A DNA stretch of 64,000 nt from Planococcus sp. CP5-4_YE (GTDB lineage: Bacteria > Bacillota > Bacilli > Bacillales_A > Planococcaceae), in the NCBI RefSeq assembly GCF_019042655.1, contig NZ_JAHPZO010000001.1, forward strand, positions 62,001 to 126,000, read 5' to 3'. The notes beneath the pieces were generated by a model that saw only the letters and a list, made by a program, of their open reading frames with translations, was not told the DNA's origin and searched no databases. Position numbers and translations under genes: made by a program. Of the stretch, positions 1-7,581 are shown one piece after another. Position 1 is the first letter of the stretch. Each line of letters begins with the position of its first letter.

Positions 1-122
1 ATGATTACTCGGATGAATCGGAAGAGTCATTTTTATCTGTTGAGGTATGGGGCGGCGATGTTGAAGTCAGCCATGGCTATGAAATCGAAGAATACGAAAT
101 CACTATTTTAGCGGGAAGCTAA
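1..122 (+). CDS. C-terminal end of a probable DUF4178 protein (partial)
   Basis: Only the last 39 codons are in the window; the frame enters at base 3 and ends with TAA at 120-122. The fragment is acidic and rich in Glu, Val and Tyr, as the final beta-strands of a soluble domain would be. It ends 18 bp before the pspA start and is probably co-transcribed with it. The DUF4178 assignment rests mainly on context, because DUF4178 genes usually head clusters with PspA, DUF4247, DUF350 and a membrane spermidine-synthase-like gene. The fragment alone is too short to prove it. Confidence 0.45.
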   Translation, partial: DYSDESEESFLSVEVWGGDVEVSHGYEIEEYEITILAGS

Positions 123-140
123 AAGACTGGAGGAAACAAT

Positions 141-812
141 ATGTTTCAATTTTTCAAGAGGGTAAAAACTTACGTAGGGTCGGAGTTAAACGCGGCACTC
201 GATAAAGCGGAAGATCCGGTGAAAATGCTTGAACAGTTTATGCGGGAAATGTCGATGGATATCCGCGATGCTGAAACGGCAGTAGCCAAGCAGCTGGCAA
301 ACGAAAAAATGCTGAAGAAGAAATACGACGACGCCAATAGCATGGTGGAAAAACGCCAGCAGCAAGCCGTAAAAGCGCTCGAGGCGGAAAACGAGGAATT
401 GGCCCGCCGCGCACTTGAAGACAAGCAAAATCACGCAAAGCAAGCGGATTCCCTGAAACAGGCCCATGAGCAAGCGGCAGCTGATGCCACGGCTCTTCGT
501 GGACAGTTAGCTGAAATGAAGCGCGAGTATGAAGAAATGGAACTCAAGCAGGATTCCTTGAAAGCACGTGCCGAATCTGCCAAAACACGGACCAAGATTA
601 ACCGCACAATGTCTTCTGTAGGAGGCGACGAGTCACGGCGCGGTTTTGACCGCATGGAAGAAAAAGTCATGCAATTTGAAGCGGAAGCTGAGACATCTGA
701 AGATTTACGCGCAGGCTCTCGCAGCTTAGACGATGAATTTGCTTCACTCAACAAAAACAGTGCAGTAGATGACGAGTTGGCGGCCCTTAAGAAACAGTAC
801 GGAAAAGAATAA
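141..812 (+). CDS. pspA: PspA/IM30 family membrane-stress protein
   Basis: A 223-aa protein, normal length for PspA/IM30/LiaH. It opens with an amphipathic segment (MFQFFKRVKTYVGSELNAAL) expected to touch membrane, followed by the family core 'AEDPVKMLEQFMREM' and long charged coiled-coil helices to about residue 160. PspA proteins polymerise on damaged membranes and limit proton leak. The start has a textbook GGAGG site 7 nt upstream. It lies between the DUF4178 tail and a DUF4247 lipoprotein gene, so it belongs to the DUF4178/DUF350 cluster rather than to a classical lia operon. No phage-shock regulator is visible in the window. Confidence 0.92.
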   Translation: MFQFFKRVKTYVGSELNAALDKAEDPVKMLEQFMREMSMDIRDAETAVAKQLANEKMLKKKYDDANSMVEKRQQQAVKALEAENEELARRALEDKQNHAKQADSLKQAHEQAAADATALRGQLAEMKREYEEMELKQDSLKARAESAKTRTKINRTMSSVGGDESRRGFDRMEEKVMQFEAEAETSEDLRAGSRSLDDEFASLNKNSAVDDELAALKKQYGKE

Positions 813-816
813 CGAA

Positions 817-848
817 CCGCGGCCCGCTTTTGCGGTGGGCCGTTTTTG
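817..848 (+). terminator. Hairpin plus T-run between pspA and the DUF4247 gene
   Basis: CGGCCCGC and GCGGTGGGCCG pair around a TTTT loop and are followed by TTTTTG. It probably attenuates transcription inside the cluster, making pspA more abundant than the downstream membrane genes. Confidence 0.6.
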
Positions 849-869
849 TTCATTTGGAGTGTTTTAATT

Positions 870-1412
870 ATGAGAAAAAAAGGATGGTTAACCGGCTTGA
901 TCGTTTTAGCCGTTTTTCTGGCAGCCTGTGGAATGGCATCGGCAGAAGACTATATCGATCAAAATTATACCTTTATAAATGCTGTACAGAACAACCAGAA
1001 CACCAATGACCGTGCCATGCTCTACCGCTCTGATAAAAACATACCAGACACCGCAGCAGAATTAAGCGGGATCCAGGAACCTGAGAGAATCGGCGAAGAA
1101 GTGGATGGCCGGCAGGTACTGGTCTATGATGAGGAATTGATCATTTTAACAGAAGATCCGGAAAATGCAGGCGCTACGCTCGTTGAAGTGGCGGAAGACG
1201 AATTTGTCCGCTCGCATTACAATCCTGGCTTTTTCTCAGGCATGTTTGTCGGTTCTTTTTTAAGCAATCGATATGGGTCTGGCTGGACACAGACCAATAG
1301 ATGTGCCGGGGGCGGCTGCTATTCAGGCGGCGGTTCTTATAACACCTTCCCTTCCGGTTCATTCGGGCGGGGATCAGAATTTCGCGGCGGAGGCCCGGGA
1401 GTCGGAAAATAA
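870..1412 (+). CDS. DUF4247 family lipoprotein
   Basis: I chose the ATG at 870 (180 aa) because TTGGAG lies about 10 nt upstream and the resulting N-terminus (MRKKGWLTGLIVLAVFLAAC) is a lipoprotein signal with Cys20 as the lipidated residue. The mature domain is acidic and includes a VYDEELIILTEDPE strand region. The last ~45 residues are low-complexity Gly/Ser/Arg repeats. The length and the position between PspA and DUF350 fit DUF4247. Function is unknown; it should be anchored to the outer face of the membrane. Confidence 0.7.
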   Translation: MRKKGWLTGLIVLAVFLAACGMASAEDYIDQNYTFINAVQNNQNTNDRAMLYRSDKNIPDTAAELSGIQEPERIGEEVDGRQVLVYDEELIILTEDPENAGATLVEVAEDEFVRSHYNPGFFSGMFVGSFLSNRYGSGWTQTNRCAGGGCYSGGGSYNTFPSGSFGRGSEFRGGGPGVGK

Positions 1413-1436
1413 ACTTTAGTAAAGGGGCTTAAAGCA

Positions 1437-1829
1437 GTGAATCCATTCTTATTGACATTTTTATATTTCCTCGCAGCTATTGCTGTTGTAATCGTAGGCT
1501 TAGTCGTATTTGAGCTTATGACCAGAAAATACAAAGATTGGGACGAAATGAAAAACGGAAATTCGGCAGTGGCTTTGTCGATAGCAGGAAAAATCATCGG
1601 CACGTGCGTCATCATTACCTTTTCCATTTTTCATAATGACACAATTGCAGAAACGGCAATTTGGGGTCTGTACGGCTTAGGGCTTCAGTTAGTCGCTTAT
1701 TTACTTTTTGAACTTCTCACCCGCTTTTCAGTGGAGGACGAGCTGAAAGCTAACAATACAGCGATTGGGATCATTTCATTTGCCGTTTCAGTCGGGTTGG
1801 CGTTCGTGATTGGCGCTTCCATTACATAA
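1437..1829 (+). CDS. DUF350 family membrane protein
   Basis: A 130-aa protein starting at GTG (AAGGGG site upstream). It has about four hydrophobic helices, arranged as two similar halves: a first helix pair at roughly residues 5-60 and a second at 70-130, each with a charged patch ending in a Glu/Leu-rich 'FELMTR' or 'FELLTR' motif. That internal duplication is typical of DUF350 (YjfL/UPF0719-like). It sits 24 bp after the DUF4247 gene and 12 bp before the spermidine-synthase-like gene, so it is translationally close to both. Its molecular role is unknown. Confidence 0.75.
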   Translation: MNPFLLTFLYFLAAIAVVIVGLVVFELMTRKYKDWDEMKNGNSAVALSIAGKIIGTCVIITFSIFHNDTIAETAIWGLYGLGLQLVAYLLFELLTRFSVEDELKANNTAIGIISFAVSVGLAFVIGASIT

Positions 1830-1841
1830 GGCGGTGTTTGA

Positions 1842-3398
1842 ATGATAGAATCAGAATCCGTCCGGCAAAGCCGGGCGATTTATTATGCATCGGGCATTGT
1901 GTCCATTTGCGGCATTATTTTCGAAGTGCTGTTCGGGGCGCTCGGTTCATACATTTTAGGAGATGGAGTGAAGCAGTATACACTTATCATCTCTCTTTTT
2001 TTAACCGGAATGGGAATCGGGGCTTTTATCAGTGAAAAAGTGACCAAGCATTTGGTCGCTTCATTTATTTGGATCGAGTACGGCATTGGGATTACGGGCG
2101 GATTTGCCGCCATGCTGCTGTTTGGTGTTACCGCTTATTTGCCGGACGGCACCGATTCGCTGTTTTTGTACAGCGTCACGCTGCTTGTCGGGACTTTAAC
2201 CGGAGTCGAATTGCCGGTGTTGATCCGAAAAGCAAATGAGATCGGGGTTTCACTCCAGAAAAGCGCTGCGAAAGTGCTGTTTTTCGATTACGCTGGCGGC
2301 CTGATAGGCGGGCTGCTTTTCCTATTTCTGTTGCGCCCTTATTTCGGCCTCGTCAAAACGTCCTTTCTCGTCGGCCTCATTAACGTAGCTGTTGCCTTGT
2401 GGATCGTTTTTCGCTTTAAAGGTGAATTAAAACGGTTCCGCATGCACGCTTCATTCGGCTTTTTATTTCTAGCCATTCTAATTGCCGGCGCATTGTTTGG
2501 AGAAGAAGCCGCTTTTCATTTTGAACAACGGCTGTATAAAGATCCAGTCGTATTTTCCGAACAGACTTCCTACCAGCAAATCATTTTGACGAAAGAACAG
2601 GGAGATACGCGACTCTATTTGGATGGCCAGCTTCAATTCAGTTCGTTCGATGAACACCGCTACCATGAGATCCTTGTCCATACGCCAATGGCAGCGGCTA
2701 GCCGCCATGACCGCGCACTGGTCCTTGGGGGCGGCGATGGGCTGGCGGTCCGCGAATTGCTGAAATACGACGAGTTGAGAAAGATCGATTTGGTTGACCT
2801 TGACCCTAAAATGACAGCTCTCGCGCAGCAAAATCATTTGTTGACCGAACTGAACGAAAATTCGTTGGATCATGAGAAAGTGAATGTTTTGAACGGCGAT
2901 GCGTTTCGCTTTTTAGAGCAAGCGGAGGGGTTTTATGATGTCATCATTATCGACTTGCCGGATCCGAACAACGAATCGCTCAACAAATTGTACACACAGG
3001 AATTCTATTCACTTGCCCGTAACCATTTGTCTCCGGATGGCGCCATGATGGTCCAGGCAACCAGCCCGGTATTTGCCCCGGAAGTCTACTGGACAATCGA
3101 CAAAACTATTGATGCCACCGGTTTGCAGACTGAAAACCTGCACGCTGACATTCCAAGTTTCGGCGGCTGGGGCTATGTGCTTGCTTCCCGAAACGGCATC
3201 AATATCGAGGAACTTGAAATACTCGAAGATACCCAATACTTAACCGAAGATTTGCTGCCGGCGTTGACTGTATTCGGCAAAGATGAAGATGCCGCGATCG
3301 AAGACAGCAATGGCCAGAACATCACACTCGAACCTAATACATTGATCCGGCCTGAGTTGATCGAGATCTACGAAAAGGCATGGAACAATTACGATTAG
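1842..3398 (+). CDS. Membrane-bound spermidine synthase-like aminopropyltransferase
   Basis: A 518-aa two-part protein. Residues ~15-225 form about seven transmembrane helices. Residues ~230-500 form a soluble spermidine-synthase fold with the SAM-site loop LVLGGGDGLAVRELLKY, an acidic 'DLVDLDPKM' strand end, 'GDAFRF' and the 'IIDLPDPN' motif where typical enzymes carry D-x-x-D-P. This is the N-terminally membrane-fused class found next to DUF350 and PspA genes. Whether it makes polyamines or modifies another substrate cannot be read from the sequence. The start ATG has AAGGCGG upstream. Confidence 0.85.
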   Translation: MIESESVRQSRAIYYASGIVSICGIIFEVLFGALGSYILGDGVKQYTLIISLFLTGMGIGAFISEKVTKHLVASFIWIEYGIGITGGFAAMLLFGVTAYLPDGTDSLFLYSVTLLVGTLTGVELPVLIRKANEIGVSLQKSAAKVLFFDYAGGLIGGLLFLFLLRPYFGLVKTSFLVGLINVAVALWIVFRFKGELKRFRMHASFGFLFLAILIAGALFGEEAAFHFEQRLYKDPVVFSEQTSYQQIILTKEQGDTRLYLDGQLQFSSFDEHRYHEILVHTPMAAASRHDRALVLGGGDGLAVRELLKYDELRKIDLVDLDPKMTALAQQNHLLTELNENSLDHEKVNVLNGDAFRFLEQAEGFYDVIIIDLPDPNNESLNKLYTQEFYSLARNHLSPDGAMMVQATSPVFAPEVYWTIDKTIDATGLQTENLHADIPSFGGWGYVLASRNGINIEELEILEDTQYLTEDLLPALTVFGKDEDAAIEDSNGQNITLEPNTLIRPELIEIYEKAWNNYD

Positions 3399-3425
3399 AT
3401 CACCTTTAAGAAGGAGGGAAAATAA

Positions 3426-4202
3426 GTGATTATTCTTCGCCGTCTTTACCTCCAGGCGACGAGCTTGTCCTGGCTTATACTCACGGTCAGCACCATTATC
3501 CTGATTGTTTTCAGCACATTCACATTGCCTGTGATCGAGCCGTCGACGTTCACCAGCTATGCCGATTCTTTATGGTTCACGATGACGACCATATTGACTG
3601 TCGGTTACGGTGATTTGTATCCTACAACTACCGATGGAAGAATATTTACAGTGGTCTTTCTTTACATCATCGGGATCGGGTTGTTTGCATCCTTTATCGG
3701 AAAAGCGATTGAAAGCCTGACCTTGCATAGAAGACGAAAAGAAAGAGGTGAGCTGATGTATAAAGGGCGAAATCACATCGTCATTATTGATTGGTCATAT
3801 AAAGCAGAAAATGCTATTGCAGAAATCCTGAAACAAGACGAACAAACTGAAATAGTCGTCATTGATCGGATGGAGAAAGCAAAAGAAATCAATACAAGAA
3901 TCCACTATGTCAGAGGAAACGCCACGCATGAAAACATACTGCGCCAGGCAAATGTAGAACAAGCGAAAGCGGTCCTCATTTTTGCCGATGACCGCATCGA
4001 AGACCAGATGCTCACAGACGGAAAATCCCTTCTGGTGGCTACAGCTGTTGAGAGAATGTCACCCGGCGTCTATACGACTGTGGAAGTGGAACGGGAAGAA
4101 CATCTCCCGAATTTCTCGCATATTAAGGTCGATAAATTCATCATGTCGAACGGCACAATCGCTAAAATGGCGATTAACTCCATTTTTTCTGAAGCCCAAT
4201 AA
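3426..4202 (+). CDS. Two-TM potassium channel with RCK domain
   Basis: 258 aa from a GTG start with AAGGAGG 8 nt upstream. TM1 lies at ~14-36, the pore loop carries the canonical filter TVGYGD (residues ~59-64), and TM2 at ~75-97. A TrkA-N/RCK domain starts at ~115 with a Rossmann-like 'HIVIIDWSYKAE' and 'IDRM', then 'YVRGNATHENIL'. It closes the cluster that starts with DUF4178/pspA. An in-frame ATG at 3756 with AGAGGTG 5 nt upstream lies exactly at the start of the RCK domain and could give a free soluble RCK polypeptide. Confidence 0.92.
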   Translation: MIILRRLYLQATSLSWLILTVSTIILIVFSTFTLPVIEPSTFTSYADSLWFTMTTILTVGYGDLYPTTTDGRIFTVVFLYIIGIGLFASFIGKAIESLTLHRRRKERGELMYKGRNHIVIIDWSYKAENAIAEILKQDEQTEIVVIDRMEKAKEINTRIHYVRGNATHENILRQANVEQAKAVLIFADDRIEDQMLTDGKSLLVATAVERMSPGVYTTVEVEREEHLPNFSHIKVDKFIMSNGTIAKMAINSIFSEAQ

Positions 4203-4210
4203 GATGAAAG

Positions 4211-4249
4211 AAACCGGAAAGCAGGGACTGCCTGCTTTCCGGTTTTTTT
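4211..4249 (+). terminator. Strong intrinsic terminator after the K+ channel gene
   Basis: A perfect 15-bp inverted repeat (AAACCGGAAAGCAGG with its complement) followed by seven T residues. It ends the + strand cluster. Confidence 0.93.
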
Positions 4250-4291
4250 GATTGTATATCCTGCTCCGCATACAGTGCTCGCAATTTCCCT

Positions 4292-4684
4292 TTAGAAAGC
4301 TTCTTTTATTTTTACAGCCACTTCGCTCGGCTTTACATCAATCCTGTCTATTACATCCAGCCCGATCCACACCGCTAGATAGGTGCCACGGCCGCGGCTT
4401 GAATCGGTGTATTCATCGCCAAGTCCAGTGCCGAAAGTGCCTCCGATTTTCTTCGCCATAAAAAAATACTGATCGCCTTCATAGTCTGTTGTTGTGAAAA
4501 GCCCTTCGATTTCCACTTGCACGCCGAGTTCCTCGAACGCTTCCCTTTTCGCTGCCGCTTCCGGCGTTTCATGCTGTTGAATACCGCCGCCCGGAAACAC
4601 ATAATACACAGAACCGTCGCGTGTTCGTTCGATCAGTGCTACGCGACTTTCTTCAATGAGTACGACCGATCCTCTATTCGCCAT
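4292..4684 (-). CDS. Nudix hydrolase
   Basis: A 130-aa protein with a complete Nudix box, G-x5-E-x7-REUXEEXGU, seen as GGGIQQHETPEAAAKREAFE followed by ELGV (residues ~33-56). Such enzymes cleave nucleoside diphosphates linked to another group using Mg2+ held by the REXXEE glutamates. The substrate cannot be predicted. Its start overlaps the end of the upstream zinc-ribbon gene by 11 bp, so the two are coupled. Confidence 0.9.
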   Translation of the reverse strand: MANRGSVVLIEESRVALIERTRDGSVYYVFPGGGIQQHETPEAAAKREAFEELGVQVEIEGLFTTTDYEGDQYFFMAKKIGGTFGTGLGDEYTDSSRGRGTYLAVWIGLDVIDRIDVKPSEVAVKIKEAF

Positions 4685-4916
4685 ACAGCTCTTTGTCTTT
4701 TCGGTTGCTTAAACGGATATAATATGGAAACAGTACGATAAGCAACAGGCCGATCGTTCCGCTCACATACCCGAGCCCCATCAAAAACCCGCCATTCTTA
4801 AATGATACATATTGTCGCTCGTCACAAGATGGGCAGTTCTTGCCGTCTTTTGCCATGCCCAGCTTCCAGATGTCTTTCGCTTTCCATTGCACTCCGCAAT
4901 TTGTGCAATGTGCCAT
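4674..4916 (-). CDS. Small zinc-ribbon membrane protein (cxxc_20_cxxc type)
   Basis: 80 aa from ATG at 4916, preceded by AAAGGGTG; a GTG three codons upstream is the alternative. The N-terminus carries CTNC, then 20+ residues, then CPSC, a zinc ribbon of the TIGR04104-like 'cxxc_20_cxxc' kind. Two hydrophobic stretches follow (about residues 45-72). The function is unknown. The next gene upstream is a diverged sister of the same design, so the pair arose by duplication. Confidence 0.7.
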   Translation of the reverse strand: MAHCTNCGVQWKAKDIWKLGMAKDGKNCPSCDERQYVSFKNGGFLMGLGYVSGTIGLLLIVLFPYYIRLSNRKDKELYGE

Positions 4917-4962
4917 GCTTATCACCCTTTTCTATCTTATTTTCTTCTATGTACACAGAGTG

Positions 4963-5205
4963 TCAGCGTTTCTTCAATTGCGTTTCCTCATTGTCACTGC
5001 TCAGCTTCATAAACAGATGGTCTTTTATATCCCATACCAACTCCCACCAAGTTGCCCAAAACAACATGTCCCGAAATGTGTGATTTTCTACTTTCATGTA
5101 CTGGATGATACCGCAGTTCGGGCATGGGCAACCATCCTCCAATTCATAAAGCCAATGCTTTTCTTTAGACTTCCAGCGGTATTTGCAGCTCGTGCAGCGC
5201 GTCAT
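4963..5205 (-). CDS. Second small zinc-ribbon protein (cxxc_20_cxxc type)
   Basis: 80 aa beginning MTRCTSCKYRWKSKEK, with a second pair CPNC around residue 30 and a shared 'QYMKVEN' turn. It matches its downstream neighbour in layout (CTxC, basic Trp-Lys region, CPxC) but has a single Trp-rich semi-hydrophobic segment instead of two clear helices. AAGGAGTCGAGG precedes the ATG. Function is unknown. Confidence 0.7.
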   Translation of the reverse strand: MTRCTSCKYRWKSKEKHWLYELEDGCPCPNCGIIQYMKVENHTFRDMLFWATWWELVWDIKDHLFMKLSSDNEETQLKKR

Positions 5206-5281
5206 CGTCCTCGACTCCTTTTGTTATGTTACGCTCACTTTTTTTAAAGGTTTCACAATCACTGAAAATCTTTTTTCACTA

Positions 5282-5316
5282 AAAAACCACCAGAGAATTC
5301 ACTCTGGTGGTTTTTG
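5282..5316 (-). terminator. Terminator of the zinc-starvation operon
   Basis: ACCACCAGAG and CTCTGGTGGT pair around six bases, flanked by A-run and T-run, so it can work in both directions. It sits 17 bp past the last gene of the COG0523-L33-S14 operon. Confidence 0.9.
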
Positions 5317-5332
5317 CGTATGCTGATGAAAT

Positions 5333-5686
5333 TCATTCACTGATGAACAGGAAAACTTGCTTATTTTCCTGCCCTGCTGCACTGGCGAAATGGTCTGTAT
5401 AGTCGAGCCATTTGGCGCGTTCTTGGCGGGCTTCGATTTTGTCGCCGAGTTCCGCTTCGATCGCTTGCATCATGGCGGCGACTTCCTTGAATGAGCGGTT
5501 GAAGCGGTAAGCCGCCTGCTCGAAAGGCGAATGCAATACCAGCAAACGGCGAAACTCCTCCACTGTCTCCGCTTGTTCAGCCAGCGCATCTTCCAGCTCT
5601 ACGATAAAGCGGTACAGTTGCCGCTGCTCCTCACCCAGTTTCGCCACTTCGCTTTTCAGCAAATAGGCAATCATGCCATCGTTCAT
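5333..5686 (-). CDS. Unknown 117-aa helical protein in the Zur operon
   Basis: The start at 5686 (MNDGMIAYLLKSEV) is fixed by AGGAGGCGGG just upstream, 22 bp after the S14 stop. The protein is almost wholly helical and acidic, with an Arg-Leu-Tyr-Arg-Phe segment, a helix-turn-helix-like stretch around residues 45-80 (LLVLHSPFEQAAYRFNRSFK) and a short C-terminal strand. It has no Cys and no CXXC. I do not recognise the family. Its position as last gene of an operon led by a Zur box suggests a role in zinc deprivation, or at least zinc-dependent expression. Confidence 0.75.
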   Translation of the reverse strand: MNDGMIAYLLKSEVAKLGEEQRQLYRFIVELEDALAEQAETVEEFRRLLVLHSPFEQAAYRFNRSFKEVAAMMQAIEAELGDKIEARQERAKWLDYTDHFASAAGQENKQVFLFISE

Positions 5687-5708
5687 TGCCCCCGCCTCCT
5701 TTATGGTC

Positions 5709-5978
5709 TTACCAGCTTGATTTTTTGACGCCGGGGATTTGCCCTTTATGTGCAAGGTCGCGGAATGCGATGCGGGACATGCCGAATTTGCGCATGAAGC
5801 CGCGCGGGCGTCCCGTCACTTCGCAACGATTCTTCAAACGGGTCGGCGACGAGTCTTTCGGCAGTTTTGCCAATGCTTCGTAATCGCCTTGCGCTTTCAG
5901 TTCTTTGCGGAGTTCCGCATAGCGCGCCACCATTTCACGTTGTTTTTTATCGCGTGCTACTTTTGATTTCTTGGCCAT
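5709..5978 (-). CDS. rpsN: Ribosomal protein uS14, zinc-independent form
   Basis: 89 aa, the long S14 form, with the conserved C-terminus '[28 protein letters not shown]' motif region (residues ~52-80). It has a single Cys and lacks the two CXXC pairs of the ~61-aa zinc-binding S14, so it assembles without zinc. In Bacillus, zinc-free S14 replaces the zinc form under zinc starvation and is Zur-controlled. Here it follows zinc-free L33 and a COG0523 GTPase in one operon downstream of a Zur box. Confidence 0.95.
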   Translation of the reverse strand: MAKKSKVARDKKQREMVARYAELRKELKAQGDYEALAKLPKDSSPTRLKNRCEVTGRPRGFMRKFGMSRIAFRDLAHKGQIPGVKKSSW

Positions 5979-6017
5979 CGATAAGCTCCTCTCTATTATG
6001 CAATAATTTTCGCTAGA

Positions 6018-6167
6018 TTACTTTGTTTCGCGGTGCAAAGTCACTTTTTTCAAGCGCGGGCAGTATTTCTTCAATTCGATACGCTCCGGGTTGTTGCGCT
6101 TGTTTTTGGTCGTCGAGTAATTGCGGTCGCCCGTTTCTGTGCAGGCCAGTGTAATATTCACTCTCAT
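6018..6167 (-). CDS. rpmG: Ribosomal protein bL33, zinc-independent form
   Basis: A 49-aa gene, ATG at 6167 with AGGAGGAATT upstream, TAA at 6018-6020. The product reads [20 protein letters not shown] and later 'KYCPRLKK'. Each CXXC pair of the zinc-binding L33 is reduced to a single Cys (CTET, CPRL), so this is the zinc-free C-minus paralogue. It sits 14 bp downstream of the COG0523 GTPase gene and 39 bp upstream of rpsN. Confidence 0.95.
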   Translation of the reverse strand: MRVNITLACTETGDRNYSTTKNKRNNPERIELKKYCPRLKKVTLHRETK

Positions 6168-6181
6168 ACTAATTCCTCCTT

Positions 6182-7300
6182 TTAATGGGTCATGGCTGTT
6201 TGCGGCAGCGGATCGTTAAACCCGCTCCAATCTTCCGCCATTTCTTGTTGTGTCAGCAAGCAGTTATCCAAAGATTGAATGATATCTTGTTGGTCCATTT
6301 TGATGCCGATCAGCACCAACTCGGTCATTTTCACGCCGTATGCCTCGTCCCAAGCGCCTGCTGTCTCAAGGCTTGCAGACGGCCCTGCCTGGGACAATAA
6401 AGTTGCAAACGAATCGCGCGTGGCGATATGCAAAAATCCTTTGGCACGGACAATTTCCACCGGCCAGTCCATGATCCATTCAAACAAGCGCTCCGGATGG
6501 AACGGGGTTTCACTTCGGTAAACGAATGAAGCGATGCCGTATTCCTCTGTTTCTGGCACATGCTCTTCGTTGAGCTCTTTGATCCAACCGGCGCCTTGGC
6601 TCGCTTTGTCCAAATCAAACCGGCCGGTATCGAGCACTTCGCCGAGTGCCACTTGCGAGCGCTCGGTGCGAAGAATGTTCGCAGACGGATTCAAGGCACG
6701 CAGAACACCGTGTAGTTCGTCTGCTTTATCATTTGTGAGCTGGTCAGTTTTGTTCAACAGAATGACATCCGCAAACTCGATCTGGTCGATGAGCAAATCG
6801 GAAATTTCCCGTTCATCGGATTCCGTCGCCCCTTCTTTTCGGTCGAGCAAAGTTTCGCCGGAAGCGAAATCACGCCAGAAGCCGTGGCCGTCGACGACCG
6901 TCACCATCGTGTCGAGACGGCACATGGCGGACAGGTCCACACCGAGCGCATCATCCATATAACTGAAGGTCTGCGCGACCGGAACCGGCTCACTGATTCC
7001 GGACGATTCGATGACGATATAATCGATATCCCCCTCGCTCACCAACTTTTCGACTTCTACGATCAGATCTTCGCGCAATGTGCAGCAAATGCAGCCATTT
7101 TGCATTTCGACCAGCTTTTCTTCTGTGCGAGAAAAGCCGCCGTTTTGGACAAGTGCGCTGTCGATGTTCACTTCGCTCATGTCGTTGACAATGACTGCGA
7201 CTTTCAGGCCTTCGCGATTCGTTAAAATATGATTCAATAGCGTCGTCTTGCCCGCGCCCAGGTATCCGCTCAATACGGTAATTGGGATGCGCTTATCCAT
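6182..7300 (-). CDS. COG0523 family GTPase / zinc metallochaperone (YciC/ZNG1-like)
   Basis: 372 aa from [12 protein letters not shown], chosen because AAAGGAG lies 8 nt upstream; longer starts have none. The P-loop [11 protein letters not shown] is at residues ~12-22, the family zinc-site CICC motif at ~70, switch 'ESSGISEP' at ~95 and base-recognition NKTDQ at ~185. A CobW C-terminal domain follows. COG0523 proteins of this group deliver zinc or act when it is scarce. It is the first gene of the operon with rpmG and rpsN, and a Zur box lies 32 bp upstream of its start. Confidence 0.93.
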   Translation of the reverse strand: MDKRIPITVLSGYLGAGKTTLLNHILTNREGLKVAVIVNDMSEVNIDSALVQNGGFSRTEEKLVEMQNGCICCTLREDLIVEVEKLVSEGDIDYIVIESSGISEPVPVAQTFSYMDDALGVDLSAMCRLDTMVTVVDGHGFWRDFASGETLLDRKEGATESDEREISDLLIDQIEFADVILLNKTDQLTNDKADELHGVLRALNPSANILRTERSQVALGEVLDTGRFDLDKASQGAGWIKELNEEHVPETEEYGIASFVYRSETPFHPERLFEWIMDWPVEIVRAKGFLHIATRDSFATLLSQAGPSASLETAGAWDEAYGVKMTELVLIGIKMDQQDIIQSLDNCLLTQQEMAEDWSGFNDPLPQTAMTH

Positions 7301-7331
7301 ACTATCTAACTCCTTTATTGTTTCAATCAAC

Positions 7332-7352
7332 AAATCGTAACGATTACGTTTT
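7332..7352 (-). promoter_or_regulatory. Zur box upstream of the COG0523-rpmG-rpsN operon
   Basis: AAATCGTAACGATTACGTTT is a near-palindrome matching the Bacillus Zur consensus AAATCGTAATNATTACGATTT with three mismatches. It lies just upstream of the COG0523 start, where bound Zur would block transcription while zinc is sufficient. Confidence 0.85.
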
Positions 7353-7486
7353 ATATACTAAAGTTCTTTGATCATTTGTGCAAGTATTTTTTCAGCAGAA
7401 TTTTCATTGTCCTTTTTTATGACTTGTGCCTTCGCTTACCGAAACCCCTTGTCTTTTCCTCTTCCAGCATGTATGCTGTGTAAAAT

Positions 7487-7507
7487 AAATCGTAATTATT
7501 ACTATTT
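7487..7507 (+). promoter_or_regulatory. Zur box upstream of the FAD oxidoreductase gene
   Basis: AAATCGTAATTATTACTATT (continuing T) matches the Zur consensus at 20 of 21 positions. It is 75 bp ahead of the divergent oxidoreductase gene, so the intergenic space holds one Zur site per direction. Confidence 0.88.
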
Positions 7508-7581
7508 AAAAGTTGAATGAACTGCTATTTCATGAAATAGCTTTGCTTATTTAATTTTGAACAGTTGGGAGAGAAACGCTC

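Noticed and set aside
6534..6962. Long antisense frame opposite the COG0523 GTPase
   Set aside because: It lies wholly inside a well-supported gene and has Ser/Arg-rich shadow composition; similar shadows oppose the GGT, dynamin and transposase genes.
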